NCBI GenBank assembly: GCA_051453625.1
Contig: JBOZIK010000001.1
Coordinates: 215,760,285-215,824,284, forward strand
DNA length: 64,000 nucleotides
Direction of reading: 5' to 3'
Origin: Welwitschia mirabilis
Lineage: Eukaryota > Gnetophyta > Gnetopsida > Welwitschiales
The position numbers and the translations under genes were made by a program. The notes under the pieces are model-generated. The model was not told the DNA's origin. It ran no database searches and saw only the letters and a program-made list of their open reading frames with translations. This document shows, one piece after another, positions 13,143-26,471 of the stretch; the stretch's first letter is position 1; each line of letters starts with the position of its first letter.

Positions 13143-14497
13143 TGGTAGTATTCATGAGGTGGTATAATAAACTAAAATAAACTAGGTGAATATCAAATAT
13201 TATTCTCTTCACAGCGATAATTATAATATCTTGATAGAATTTACATAAGCTTTTTCTAGTCTTGCAATTATAATTAAAAAAAAAAAAAAAGAGAAAAGTA
13301 AAAGATTTTGTTGAAAATTTGTCTAAAGAGTTAAGTAAACTAGCTCTAAGGTTTAACTTGATTTGTCCTTTAATACTTCTTTTATCTAAAGATATCCTAT
13401 TAATTCTTGAAATATACTTCAAGCTATCAAGTCATGATGGCTTAAGTTATGATGAGATAATATCATTCACTATATAAGAATTGGTAAATTCAAATTTCAC
13501 TTGGTCCTTTATAGCCCTTAAATAAGCATTAAAAGTAAGAATACAAAGTCCTCAAGATCAATTAAATAGAAGGAACTTTAAATCAATTAACTAAGGAATT
13601 TACTTAGATAAAAATTTAACTTGATAAGTTAGTTGTCACTTAAGCATTATAAGTACAAAATTATTTACAACTTGAAATTAAAAGAAAAAAACTACTTGTA
13701 TTTATCAAAAATATAGATTACATTAGTAGAAAAAGGAAGATGATAAGAACTTGTTAAGCTATACTTGAAACAAGATTGATTCTAAAGAATGTGCTTAGAA
13801 GGCCATGTTGACTTGATACTTTAAGATTTCTACTACTTTGTGAATAATAAAGGATGTTACAAATGAGGGCTTAAGGTTCTTTTAAAGGAAAGCATGAGGT
13901 AGGAATGGTTACAAGCCTTTATCTTATAGTGTTAAGTGAGCAGTTACAAAATATGTCATGTAGTATTAGGTAGAGCTTTTTACTTCTTGCATTAGATATT
14001 AATCATTATGAAGAGTCCAACACTTGACTTTTAGACACATTTGCTTCTATCAACTAATGATGTTGCCATATGTATTTACCATAATCTTACTGAACACTAC
14101 TGCATGTTGCTACTACATGTTCTTGTCATCACTGCCATGTGTCATTAATAATGCTAGTTATTTAGTAGGTAAAATCTAATTAAGGTTATAACTACATTTG
14201 TCTGATTTTTACACAAGAAGTACAAAACGTAATATTTGAGGTGTTCTTCTTAGAAGAACCACTAATGCTAGTGACCCTGATGGTAGTAGTAGGTTTTAAG
14301 TTAAACAATCATCATTTTTAGCATGTTCTTCAAAATGAGATAAATGTCTTAAAAATGTCATGGAAAGATGATAAGTTTATAGATAATACTAAAAAAATCA
14401 TAAGACATAATTTTATGATAAATTAGTTATATTAATATTTTCTTTAATCTAAATTAGTCAGATAACTCAATCAAAATTTAATTTTTACATGTTAACA
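13143..14497 (-). repeat. 3' LTR of Athila-like copy A
   Basis: This segment of about 1355 bp aligns with the LTRs at 29138-30532 and, reversed, at 33991-35287 and 58607-59928. On the minus strand it begins TGTTAACATG (14497 downward). The right edge is exact. The left edge at about 13143 was set by alignment to copy B. The short frame at 13126-13422 inside it is not a gene. Confidence 0.7.
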
Positions 14498-15999
14498 TAC
14501 CACCTAACTAGACTTTTACTAGACTCTTAGCAAAAAGTTAATAATGAAATGATTTAACATGGAAAAATTATCTAAGAAAAAAACTTTAAGTATGTAAAAT
14601 AAAAATTTGTCATCAATTTCTAAAAATAAAGCACTAGAATTTTAGAAATTTTTCAAAACACGGATGTCATACCTACTAATTGAAACTAAACTTTTTTCCT
14701 AAAATTTGTATGATAGAAAGTATTAAAACTATTTTGAGAACATATCCTTAGAAAATTTTGACAACTCTTTTATTGAAATAAAAAGATAAAAATCAATGAA
14801 ATATAAACTATGAGGAAATGAAAAAAAATCTAGTAAGGGATAATTATTTTTTATTTCTTCCTAAAAAATTGATAAGTGAAATGTTATTCCATAAAGGTCA
14901 TTTATGTCTTATGAAGTTATTTCTCATGAAATAAGGATTAATTGGAATGGGTAATGGAGATGGAAAATGAAAAGATGACAAGAAACTCACCCATACAACT
15001 AACTAATAAAGAAGAAAACCTACCTACTTCAATAGCCTTTATTATATTTTTGTGATTTCTAATGGATCTAGATATCAAATATGCATAGTATCAACTAATT
15101 AACTTATACAAATTTAATAAATCATAGCAAATATTAAGTATAAAATTTAATAGAACTCAAGATTCCTCTAATTCCCACTTTTTACTTTCCTTTATTTTCC
15201 TTTTATACTGCATATATATCCTTTGTTTTAAGCATTTGAATACATTGAGAATCCATTATTATGACATTTTCTTCTAATAGAGTTAAACATGTTGATTTGT
15301 AAAAAAAATCAATGCTACATTACTAATGAGCATTTATAGCCTTGATGTAGTTAATTATGTCATAAGAAAACCATTAGAGCTACATTATACGTGAGTGTCC
15401 ATAGCCTTGATCTAAATAACTAAATCTAATTAAGTAATTAGTGAGATGTGCCTTTAGGAAAGAGATANNNNNNNNNNNNNNNNNNNNNNNNNNNNNNNNN
15501 NNNNNNNNNNNNNNNNNNNNNNNNNNNNNNNNNNNNNNNNNNNNNNNNNNNNNNNNNNNNNNNNNNNGTGAGTGTCCATAGCCTTGATCTAAATAACTAA
15601 ATCTAATTAAGTAATTAGTGAGATGTGCCTTTAGGAAAGAGATATTATTTTTCTTTTTTTCTTCTTCTCATATTTCATTTTTTCTGTACATTAAAGGGGT
15701 CATTGGTTCATTTGCCTAATTAAGAAAAATCTTATCTCCATCAAATATTTAAACATAAGGAACATAATATCAAGGTAGATTTTACCTTTTTCATCCATGT
15801 TTTACCAAAATCAAAGACCTTAAGTAAATGTGACTTTAACAATTAAACTTAATATAAGTGTAACTTTTCCTTTAAAAACTCATTGGTGTACTTAATTATA
15901 ACCGTTATTTAAATGATAATGAGATCACTTATTATGTATTTTTATTAAAAGCCATTAACTAGGCTATGTAATCTCATGAATTCATGAGTTGATGGGAAG
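14498..15999 (-). mobile_element. 3' noncoding region of copy A
   Basis: Noncoding DNA lies between the integrase end and the 3' LTR. It is shared in order with copy B (30533-31900) and, reversed, with copy C (57310-58606). It contains the assembly gap at 15468-15567, with the flanking 77 bp duplicated. No env-like frame is visible in any of the three copies. Confidence 0.6.
15468..15567. other. Assembly gap (100 N) with 77-bp duplicated flanks
   Basis: The 77 bases before the gap (15391-15467) are repeated exactly after it (15568-15644). This is an unmerged contig overlap and not a biological repeat. Confidence 0.9.
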
Positions 16000-17090
16000 G
16001 GTGGATGGTAATGTTTAAGGTGATGATTACTAACTTTAAAATTTTTGTGGTTTTCAATATTTTCAATGAGAAATACAACATTTAGCAAAATAAGTTTTAT
16101 TAGATATGAGCCTTTCCAGTTAGAAATCTATTTTCCTATAAATAAATGTAATCATGAGTTATAGAGTAAAATTAGTTCTCCTTCCTAAAATGTTTCTCTA
16201 AGGATGTTTATGATCATGAAATTTTTTTCATTTTTTTCTTGTTTATTTCATGTTTTTATAAGCATCATTTCTAATTTCATCTAATTCGTTAAGTTGTGTG
16301 TCCCTTTTCTTCCTTGTTACCTCAAGATTTAAGTTCATGTTTTTAATCACTTAATATGCTTTATGTTTAAGTTTCACAGGTAAGTGATAAACTTTTTCAT
16401 ATACTAACTTAAATGAAGACATTTCTAAAGATGTATTATAAGTTGTTTGATAGGCCCATAAATCATCACTAAGCTTAAAAAACTGATCTTTTCTACTTGA
16501 GTTTACTTCCTTTTGTAAAATGTTCTTAATTTGTTTATTGGTAAATTCAATTGACTATTAGTTTGGGAATGGTTAGGTATTGTAACTTTGGGAGTGACCC
16601 CATACTTGGTAAGAAGATTATTAAATATTCTACTATAAAAGTGAGTTTCTTAATCATTAATTAAAAATTGGGAAGAACTAAATCTTATTAAGATGTTCTA
16701 TTTAAATAATTTCACTACTATGTGGACATTGTTAAATTGATAAGTATATGATTCCATCCATTTAGTAACATAATGAATACAAATAAGAATAAAGTAGTGT
16801 CTATTTAAAGAAGGATATGGGCATTTCAAATCAATTCCCCAAATATCAAAGGGTTCATCAATAAGAATAAGGTTTAAAGGCATCACATGTTTCTATGAAA
16901 GGCTACCAAGAACCAGATTGGAGAATTTTTGTGGTGGTTTTATTAAGAGAATAATGCTTAATACAACCATTAAAATGGTAATGCTTAAGAATTTCATGAA
17001 GTTTATATCAAGGGACACATTTTCAGATGACTTGATCTAGGTAATACTCAAACAGATAAGGACTATCCCAAAATAAGTATTTAGCCTAAA
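16000..17090 (-). pseudogene. Integrase of Athila-like copy A
   Basis: The integrase inserts the element's cDNA into host DNA. Minus-strand reading shows the core-domain block at 16886-16698, with FDIWGIDLKCPYPS holding the first catalytic Asp and HYVTKWMES following. The C-terminal landmarks lie at 16030-16200: an FPGKL-like region, then YHLKHYHPP. This order and wording are typical of Athila-type Ty3/gypsy integrases. The gene is full of stops and shifts, so no protein can be made. It joins RNase H upstream (higher coordinates), as expected for the PR-RT-RH-IN order. Confidence 0.75.
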
Positions 17091-17189
17091 TAAAAAATTC
17101 CTTCTATTATTAAAGATTCAATGACAGGAAATAACTTTGAAAACTAAGTAATTTGTAATATCATTTAGCTAAGGTATTTCTGAAATTAA

Positions 17190-17660
17190 GAATAGGTATC
17201 TATTAGGGAAGGTATCATCAATAGAAAGGGATTTTTGCAAGTTTTCTTGATTTATTTATAAAATATGGTCTATGATGATATTATTAAAGCCCTTCTTATC
17301 CTTAATTTCTAAATCAAAATCCTATAAAAATAGGATTTATTTGATCAATATAAGCTTTGAATCCTTTTTATTAAATAGGTATCTAACGATTAAGTGGTTT
17401 GTGTAAATGATTACCTTAGAATCTAGAAGGTGTTACCTACATTTTTCTAAGGCAAAGAGCATGGAGAAAAGCATTTTTAATTGACCATATAATTTAATTA
17501 AGTCTTGCTTATAGTTTTACTTACATAGCAGATTATAGTTGGTTTTTTATCTATTATTTATAATAAAATAAATCTAACTGCATAATCACTCACATTCCAT
17601 ATAACTTCAAAGGATAACTTCTAATTAGATGATTTAATAATAAGGGTGATAATAAGTTTT
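17190..17660 (-). pseudogene. RNase H of copy A
   Basis: RNase H removes the RNA strand during reverse transcription. Minus-strand translation gives NVSDYAV, corresponding to the family's CDASDYAVGAVL start, then IDKKPTIICYVSKT, ALEKCR and IIYTNHLIVRYL (family TDHAALKYL), in the expected order. Several stops interrupt it. The Asp of the TDH motif has changed to Asn. Confidence 0.7.
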
Positions 17661-17679
17661 ACCTTAACTTCATCCAAGC

Positions 17680-18560
17680 TTATTGACACTCATGAGCCTT
17701 GTTAAAAAAGGCATCTTTTTTTATGAGGTCATAACATGGTTTGGCAATTTTGCTAAAATATTCAATAAACCTCTTGTAATATCCTATATGTCCTAAAAAG
17801 GATCTAATGTCTTTCTATTTTTGAGGAGTTGATAGATGCATAAGTAATGAGGCTTTTGTAGGATCTACTTGAATTTCTTTTGAATAATACCATTCCTTTA
17901 TTGACCATGAAATGACATTTTTTCTAATTTAGCATAAGGTGTTTTTACATGCATCTCATAAGGATAAGTTCTAAGTTGTAAAGATAATGGCCAAAAGAGG
18001 AGACATAGATAAAGAAATTATCATAAATATTTAATACATAAATCTAGTAAATTAAAAACAATTTCAAGCATTCAATGTTGAAATGTGATAGGGGAATTGC
18101 ATAAATCATAAGACATTCTTCTATAAGAAAAGGTTCTACATGGAAAGGTAAAAGGTAGTTTTATCTTGATCTTTAGAATGATTTCTATTTGGTTGCACCC
18201 TAAATACCCATTTAGAAAGAGGCAGAAAGAATGTCCCATAAGTTATTCTAAAATTTGATCAAAAAGTGGGAGAGGAAAGTGATCCTTTCTTAAGACAATG
18301 TTTAAATTTTGTAGTTTATGCACATTCTCCATTTAACTTTGAATCTACTAGGGATACATTTATTATGTTTATTTAGTAGAAGGGTAATTCAATACTTTTT
18401 TTATTATTGTTTGAATTGGGCTTATTCATTTACTGTCTAAGATGGAGTAGATTATTTTAATATCTAAAAGTTTGATTACTTTGTTCTTCACTATCTCTTT
18501 TATTCTTTATTAGGCTTTCATGTATGGCTTAGAATTTTCTTCTAAGTAAATGTGATGCAT
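17680..18560 (-). pseudogene. Reverse transcriptase of copy A
   Basis: This would copy the element RNA into DNA. Minus-strand landmarks in order are VKWRMCINY (family VCIDYRKLN), FLNGYLGCNQIEI (family FLDGYSGYNQI), the active site as IYDNFFIY, and KKCHFMVNKG. The active site corresponds to FMDDFSVF, so the second catalytic Asp has become Asn by a G-to-A change. The Asp of FLDGY has also become Asn. The enzyme is dead at the residue level as well as by stops. Copies C and B retain both active-site Asp residues. Confidence 0.75.
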
Positions 18561-18839
18561 GAAAATATCAGGGTTAATTCCTATAATATCAAAAAAGACT
18601 CATCCTATTATTTATTTATGTTTCCTCAAAAGGTTTAGTAATTCAATTTCTTGGGATGATGGTTAAGAGGAATAGATCACTAATAGATAGGTGGAATTAT
18701 GTCCTAAGAAAGAATATTTAAGATTATTTGAAAGAGGCTTAACTTTAATAAGGCTTTATCTTAGGTGATAGTATATGATTCTTATCCTTGAGAAACATCT
18801 AAATCATCATGAAAATACGTGAAAGACTCTTGGTCATCA

Positions 18840-19520
18840 AGAAGAATTTATATCTTATCCATATGTTCTATTATTTCATTATTAAAAGGTAATTTCATGG
18901 CACTAAAAACATTTAATTTTATCATCATATTGCTAAAGGATATTTTTATTAAATCATTCCTATAATTAATCAAAGCATTTGAAGTTGTAAGGAATGGTTT
19001 TCCTAANNNNNNNNNNNNNNNNNNNNNNNNNNNNNNNNNNNNNNNNNNNNNNNNNNNNNNNNNNNNNNNNNNNNNNNNNNNNNNNNNNNNNNNNNNNNNN
19101 NNNNNNTTGCTAAAGGATATTTTTATTAAATCATTCCTATAATTAATCAAAGCATTTGAAGTTGTAAGGAATGGTTTTCCTAAGATGATAGCTACTAACT
19201 AATTATTGTGTTCTCCATGTATAAAACCAAAAGATCCACTAGGAAGTAATAGCTATATACCCTAACAATGGTATCCTTCATAAATATTAAAAGGGTTTTT
19301 ATAGAATTATTAGTGAGATGGTGTTCATAGTTTTATGTTTTTAAGTCCTTTTAAGCCTAATTCTTTGTAAGTTTTACAAGGGAGCAAGTTTACAATAGCT
19401 TCTAAATCTAATAATTCTTGGTTAAGTTACTTATTTCCTATAGTAATTATAATTATAAGGCATTTAGGGTCTTTGTATTTAGGTGGAAATTGGTTTTGAA
19501 TGATCACACTCATTTACTGT
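18840..19520 (-). pseudogene. Aspartic protease of copy A, with internal gap
   Basis: This protease would cut the gag-pol polyprotein. On the minus strand the active-site region at about 19405-19370 reads LLDLEAIVNLLP, against the family's LLDLGASVNLLP, so the catalytic Asp remains but the Gly-Ala-Ser has changed. Further on come LGKPFLTTSNALINYRND and NVFSAMKLP, the normal protease C-terminus. A 100-N gap at 19007-19106 has identical 77-bp flanks, which makes the NYRND segment appear twice. The gene is cut at its N-terminal side by the insertion of element E at 19531. Confidence 0.75.
19007..19106. other. Assembly gap (100 N) with 77-bp duplicated flanks
   Basis: 18930-19006 is repeated exactly at 19107-19183. 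The duplication is an assembly artefact. Confidence 0.9.
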
Positions 19521-19530
19521 ATTAGAAAGG

Positions 19531-20956
19531 TATTGTAGTATGCATTTATGCCATTGTTATGTCCTCAGTCAAATCCTATCAATCACAAATATTTGCATAA
19601 CATGCACACTAATATAGATGGAAATAAATCCAAACATTGTAATCATCAAAGACACTAGGCTCAAAGTTATAAAATTAATTTTAAGAGAAGTATCTTTATG
19701 TTTTTTATAATTATTCATAATGAAAAGTACAATGGAAAAAAATTAAACACACTATGTAATTCAAATGAAATCTATTCAAAATGCAATATCTATCTCACTA
19801 CCAAATTTCTATCATCAAGATTAATCTTGTATAACCTAAATTAATTAAGAAACCTATCACTAACCCTAACCAACCTAGGCTATCAAGTACATTAAAAAAA
19901 ATATAAAATAAATGCAATGATCAAGCTAGAAAATATAAAATGCAATGTAATAAAAATCCTAAGCTAATGATTTCAACCTTGAAAAATATTTTCCTTGAGG
20001 ATCTATATCAACTATGAAGCTATCATGGAATCATAAGCAACATAAATCATAAGGAATGTGCACATGAATAAAACTAAAAGAATATTTTCATTATTATAGA
20101 AATAACATCCTATTATAAGGTAGTAGTACATCAATGAAGGTGACATAACCTAACACTAAGAAAGACCTCTCTCTATAATTACTAATGAATCTTCTACCCT
20201 TTAATCTATTATTACAAGATTTTTAGATGTCAAAGAAGATGTACTNNNNNNNNNNNNNNNNNNNNNNNNNNNNNNNNNNNNNNNNNNNNNNNNNNNNNNN
20301 NNNNNNNNNNNNNNNNNNNNNNNNNNNNNNNNNNNNNNNNNNNNNCTCTCTATAATTACTAATGAATCTTCTACCCTTTAATCTATTATTACAAGATTTT
20401 TAGATGTCAAAGAAGATGTACTCGAAGTGAGGTAGAGGAGGTACTTATTATGATAGAAGACTTTAAAAAAAGCAGATCTAATAAATGCAACAAAAAGACT
20501 AATAGTGCATAAGAGGCATATGACACATTATAGAAGTTTTGTAAAGTTTGATGCATTAACTAAAATTAGGTATCATTTTAATTATCATCCAAATAATGGA
20601 TAGGACAATGATACATTAATAGTAATTTCACATCAGCTTCCATCTTCAATATAGTTAACATCCTATTTAGCATGTTAGTGGTGTCATCTATACTATTATC
20701 TAGATGATGAAGAGGATGATAGTCTTTTTTAAGCTCTTTCATCATGTCAGATTAGCCTTATAGATCATTAATTCCTTCTTTGAATGTAAATTATTAGGAT
20801 TAATCCAAAATTCCTTTAAATATGCTAGTAATTACATGTTTTTATGATTTTCTACTTGAATCTTAATAATCATTGATATCCACTTAAACTTGTTTAAATT
20901 TCTTGTAAACATACTGAAAATACCCCATCAAAAACATATAATTTGGTATCATAACA
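19531..20956 (-). repeat. 3' LTR of element E, with gap
   Basis: This aligns throughout with 27182-28439. On the minus strand it starts TGTTATGATACC at 20956, preceded by a purine-rich tract (aaagtaaggaaata) that fits a polypurine primer. A 100-N gap and a 77-bp duplication inflate its length. Without them it is about 1.25 kb. Confidence 0.75.
20246..20345. other. Assembly gap (100 N) with 77-bp duplicated flanks
   Basis: 20169-20245 is repeated exactly at 20346-20422. Confidence 0.9.
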
Positions 20957-23900
20957 TATTTCCTTACTTTACCTTATCAGACATGATAAGATAGGTGAAC
21001 AACTATAGTTGCAAGCTAATTTGACTAAAGTAAACATTAACTAGGGATATGTTAAGCAAGTCCAGAAATCTCATTATGTAAGATCAAATCTAAAAATCAA
21101 ATAAACTAAATGTTTTACCTGGGTAGATAATGTAACCATGTTATCATCCAAATTATTGTTGAAATGATTATGGAAATGATAGGCTTTTAAAACTTTAATT
21201 GTAAAATCAATTGCTTGCAAGTATGCTCATCAAAAAACAAGATCAAAACACTTATCAGTGTGTTATCCCCTCACTTAAAACATTTAACACATCAAAGAAA
21301 TAGAGATTTATTGTCATTACAAAAAGAATTATCATAAGATGTCACCATAATAATCTAGATAATGATGTGCATATATAATCAGAAAAAGTAAGAACTCAAA
21401 AATGATATTCATAAATCAAGCATTAAGTATTAAGCATAATATATAAGGGAAAATATATATATTAAAAAAAAATCATAACATTATTCCCTTCATTCATGGT
21501 CTTCTAAATTGTTTGGACTGCCCTTGCAAGGAAAACAAACTACAAGTATTATATTGTCAAGTACATTATTTACTTAATAATAACCATAATAGATATGATT
21601 AAAATAATATATGATCATAATTAAACTAGTACATTATAGCTATGTATTATGAAAATTTAGAAATGACCCTTATAAATTTAAATTTTTTCCTCAAAACATA
21701 TGTTTTAAAGATTAATACATAATTTAAGTTTAAGTAAGAGAAAGAGGTGGGATTTGAAGTTGTAGTCTTTGAGTGAAAGAATGGTAAAAAAATAGTTGAA
21801 AAAAGATGAAACATAAAGATGACGCACTTTGGTAATATCAGAGCATCATCTTAATTGACCATTTGAATGACAAGGTGGATGATAGAATTTTTAAAATAAT
21901 TAAAAAATAAAAGTATTAGCAAAATAAGATAATCTCAAATGATATCATGAAGGTTATAGAAAGTTTCAGAACATCTAAAAGATAGGAAATGACTAAGAAT
22001 TGTAATGATCAAGGCATAATAAAGGAGGCGAATTAGGAAAAGAACTTAAGATGAGGGAAAGAAATGTTAAGACATAGTAATCATAATGCACTAGGCTAAG
22101 GAATATTATGAAATGTTGCATGAACTCATAATCATTGGATGTATCAAAATTCAAAAAAAAAAAAGAAGATTTAAAGAAAAAAACTAAACTCGAAAAGAGA
22201 CTAAAAGAATATACAGGAAAAATTATTATCATAAACTAGAGGAATATTATTCTAAAAGAAAATTAACTCCTATAAAGGAAAAATGTGAATAAAAATAAAA
22301 ATTAATAAGACAACTACTAAATGATCTAGTCCTAAGCACTTGTGATGAAAAAGTACGCAAAAGACTTTGAAATACCAAAGAAAACAACTAGGAAAAATAG
22401 AATAAAAAGGATAACTAAGAATATGAAGAATATCATCTAATTACATAAATTTCAACCTAGCAAATTATCATAAAATAAATCATAAAATCCTTTAATTAGT
22501 AATGCATGACATAATGCAAAACCTTCATAAAGTACCACTCGAATAGCTAGTAATTATAATGATGCTGAGTAACTAATGTTTTTAAATAATGAATGATAAG
22601 ATCAAAAGCTGCTTAGAAATGGACTCTCATTATTACACCCCAAAACACATATAAATCCTTCAAAGTAAAATGATCATGTATGAATACTGTAAGCTCAATG
22701 AGTCTAGGCAACAAGTAATGCATCTAATAAAACTAGGAATACTACTAATTGTATAGCCTCAAAATGATGATTATTTTTCATGATGAGGGGAGTGAAACCA
22801 TATTCAAAGAAGTAAGGACCCATGAAGCATGACCAACAAACCTCCCAGTAGAATTCCCATAGCTACCAACACTATTAAAGGTCCCTTTTTGGAAAATATG
22901 CCCTAGTGAAGTAAGATATTATGGTGTCCATGTGTTTAGCAGATAAATAATAGACCATAGTAATTTCTCTTTTTTTTGTGTTTTTTCCTTTGAATAAATA
23001 AATCCCACATGACCACAAACTCTTAAATATATAGGTGAATATATGAGATAAAAAACAAGGAAGAACACCCCCAGACAACTATAGACTTATACCACTAAAA
23101 GAGAATATAAAGAAAAAAGACATCTTTCTTCAAAATGAAGTTCATATACATGTGAATATTCTAAGATTGGATGGATCCAATCTAATCATTTAAATGATGA
23201 AGTAAAAATTACTAGTCATGCTAACTTTATAAAGTAAAACAAGTCAAGTTAAAGATGTTCAAGTGATAGCATAACATCCACCAAAAGAATTGACTGATAA
23301 AAAATTTAGACAATAGTAAGAGGACTTTCAAAACAATTACTTCTATCATGTTCAAGGTTTAATGACTTATGGATATTTAACCCTTATCCATTTTTTAAAA
23401 TTTCGCTAGTGTTTAAATCCAAATTATCAACTTATCCATAAAAAAGGTACTTTCTCTAAAAGATAAGAACCTAAACATCTAAAGCCTAACTTGTTATAAA
23501 AATTAAAGGATAAAAACATAATAACATAAAATCAAAAGGAAAAACCAAAGCAAAACTAAAATAAAGTTTTATTTAAATTCTAAATTTTATTCAATACTTC
23601 ATTAAAAAAAAACAAACATCTATTAACCTAAGGCTATGGTCCAAAGGTATTACTTTTTCATAAAAAAATAAGGACCAAATCAAATGAACATCAATTTATA
23701 GAATATAAAATGTATACAATCATTTTTTAGAAAAATTAATTAAAGGTAAACATAATAAAAGGATAAAAATTTAATAGCAAAATTTTTAGAATTTAAATAA
23801 GATATGAAAAAGTATTAAATTATTGAAAAATAATCTCTTATTAAAATGACACAAAGCATGATAATCATTATATAATCCATGCAAGAAACTACTCAAATAA

Positions 23901-24480
23901 AATATCCAAGAAGATTGTAAGGGATCTTTATATTATTCAGTGAGATCAAAAAGCTTTCCATCATTCAAAGTAAGATATGGATTTTTATTAAAGAAGTAAG
24001 GATTTTTTCAATTATCATAACTAAATGGCATTTTGTCTTTACAACACGTATTAGCAATATAAGAGATAAAAATTCATATAATGCATGAAAAAAAAACTTA
24101 TCAAACTCATGATGTAAAGAATTTAAAATAGATATTTTATTTAAGAATTGATATTAAACATAAAAGACATTAATGGTGCTATTAGGGATCCAAGAATTTT
24201 GAAGAAACTTCTTAGGATAACTAATTAAGATGCATTTAACATACTTAAGAAGCTCCTTAAGGTTATTTTCTAAGAAAAGATTTGAAAGAAGAAGATAAGA
24301 TTTACAATAATTTAGAGTTTCAAAATATCAAAGTCTTTCTTTTAAAGGAATAATCACTAAATGCATAGCGTAAAGAGGATTTTGTAAAAGAGAAAAAGAT
24401 GTTACTTTAAGTGTTACATGGCATTTTAAAAAGAAAAGATTGAGAGATTTTAGGAGTAGATTTCTCAAGGTTATGTATTT
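20957..24480 (-). mobile_element. 3' noncoding part of element E
   Basis: Most of this stretch has no readable domain. The block at 22790-22930 (gcatgaccaacaaacctcc onward) matches element F at 44220-44350, showing that the two elements share a 3' region. Copies of the short palindromic motif described in the findings occur here (for example 21845-21886). Open frames at 21993-22232 and 22875-23078 on the minus strand are hydrophobic or patchy and show no motif. Around 24000-24480 minus-strand reading is Ser/Leu/Phe-rich with many stops. Confidence 0.5.
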
Positions 24481-24482
24481 CA

Positions 24483-26471
24483 TTAAAATAAAAAAGAGGA
24501 TGTGATTTGAAGAATTATTTTAATGTTCAAATGGAAGAGATGGAGAAACATTACTATTATCAAAATCACAAAGTTAAAAGTAGAAGTAGAAGGAGGGATG
24601 TCATTTAAGGTTTTGTAAGGAAGTACAAGTAAAAGTGATGAACAAGAATTTATAGATTTATTAAGTTGGTTTATTTCATTGGAAGATATAAATCTATTAT
24701 CCATTAAGCTTGGTTGATTTTCTAGGGGTTCTTCTTTATTCCTCTCCTTCTTATTGTTGACTTCATCATTACTTGGTTGAATTTTTACTTTACTTTCTTC
24801 ATTATTATCTTTAGTAATATCTTCCTTTTATTTATTATCTTTATCAATATAATTTATTATACTTTCCTCTTTTTTATTATACTTATTATTATTTGATTGA
24901 GGATTATTTTCATTTTTTAAGTTGGAAGATTCATCAAAAAGACAAGTAAAAAGATCATAAAAAGAAAAGTGCTCATTGTCTTCATTATGTAATCAAATAT
25001 TTTTTGATATTTATTGAATTGATTATTCTTTCTCTTTATTTAATAATTCAATCAATTTTAATCTACAATTCTTATTTTCTATTTTCAAAATGCTATCACT
25101 GTCTTTTGTCCAAAATCATCATCCAGAGAATAGAGGTGGACAACTCCATTATATGAATTCTCCATTGATTTCACTTCATTATGTAAATTCTCCCTTCATC
25201 TCATATACTAAACTTTTATTAAAGGTTCAACTTCTTCATCCTTATTACAAAGTAAGTGAAAACCAGGGATATGATTTAGTATCTAAATATCATTGTTACC
25301 ATATTCTTCCTCATCATTCTGTTGCATGTCATTATTCTTTAATTTATTAGATTTATCAAAAGGAGAAATGTGATCATTATCTTCATCATGGATTAAACAA
25401 TTTTCATATTTTCGTTACTTAATTTTATTATTTTATTCATATTTAAAAGGAATTTAATGGGATTATAATCATCATCCTTTAACAAATAGACATCTTCATC
25501 TATATTGTTTGATAATTGAGTTGAATCCTGATTATTCTCATTTGGTCATGAATGGGATGATGTAGGTTAGTCCACACTTCAATTTTTATGTTAAAGTGAG
25601 CATTGTTGTTACTTATTTCTAAGTTCTCCTCATTATTCTCAAGGTAAAATGTAGTAGGATAGGTTTGTTGTATTACAAACAAACCTTGAGATAGTTGATT
25701 TTGTAATTAATTTTTTTAAAGCATCTTAATTTGGTTTTCTATGTTCTTGTTTTGATTTTCAAAAGTTTTTTTCATTTTTTCAAATATTTCTTTAACATAG
25801 TTATTCTATTCTTCATAGTAATTCATGGTATACGGATCTTCTTCTTCATGACAATTGATGAAAGATGGTTAGAATGCATAGTAACTCATGGAAGATAGTT
25901 TTTCTCCATAATAACTTATGGTAGATGGTTGAAATTTACTAAAAAAATTATAAGATGTTTTACTAGATGAGCTGAAATCCCTAAAATATTTTAAACTATC
26001 ATTGTTATTTTCACATGAAGCTTGAAAACAAGGATGAAAAAGATGAGAATATTGAAATAAGAAAGGGCTCCAATTTCTAGTCTCAACATCATTTGGAGTT
26101 GTCCACCATTATTCTTCAAATATTTCCCTAAATGTTCTATTTCCATTATTTTTAGAAATTCTATTACTTATAATTTCTTTATCTCTTATTTATGTAATAT
26201 TTATTCCATGGTGCTTTTATCATTATTCATAGAAATTCTTATGTTTTTCCATTATTCAGCTAATATTTCTCCAATGGTTCTAGTATTATTCTTAGAAGTA
26301 GATGAGAAGGATGAATAATAATTCTTGGTTTTAAGTTCTATATCATCATTTGAAGGTAAGCTAAAAGATTATTGTTTTTTACATTTCATTTTAGCAATTA
26401 ACTCTCCTACTATGATGTTTGCATTTGAACTAGAGGTTTTTATCCTAATTTTATTAAGCAACACTAGTCAT
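24483..26471 (-). pseudogene. Gag-like gene of element E
   Basis: Minus-strand reading from an ATG at 26471 gives a start that parallels element F's gag: an ...NANIIVGELIA... block against F's NANVTLSELLA, then an acidic DDIELK block against F's DDVDLKN. From about 26110 to 25500 one frame stays open except for a few stops. It is Ser/Tyr/Phe/Asn-rich, with SYYGEKLSSMSYY, then a Lys/Glu/Asn coiled-coil-like segment, then TYPTTFYLENNEENLE. Further on it becomes Asn/Asp/Glu-rich, ending in the segment 24704-24483. The retrotransposon gag core seen in F (the LKGRARNWL region) appears to be missing, so E may carry an internal deletion. No zinc knuckle was found. Confidence 0.5.

Noticed and set aside
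15391-15644. Tandem 77-bp direct repeat around N
   Set aside because: Exact 77-bp copies at six gaps indicate an assembly artefact and not a biological repeat or CRISPR-like array.
17985-18030. Frameshift in the RT active site of copy A
   Set aside because: A first reading suggested a one-base deletion, but the third minus-strand frame reads straight through as IYDNFFIY, so the change is by substitution.
25090-25350. Plus-strand frame of 86 codons
   Set aside because: Antisense to the gag-like gene of element E, which has the better supported frame and context.
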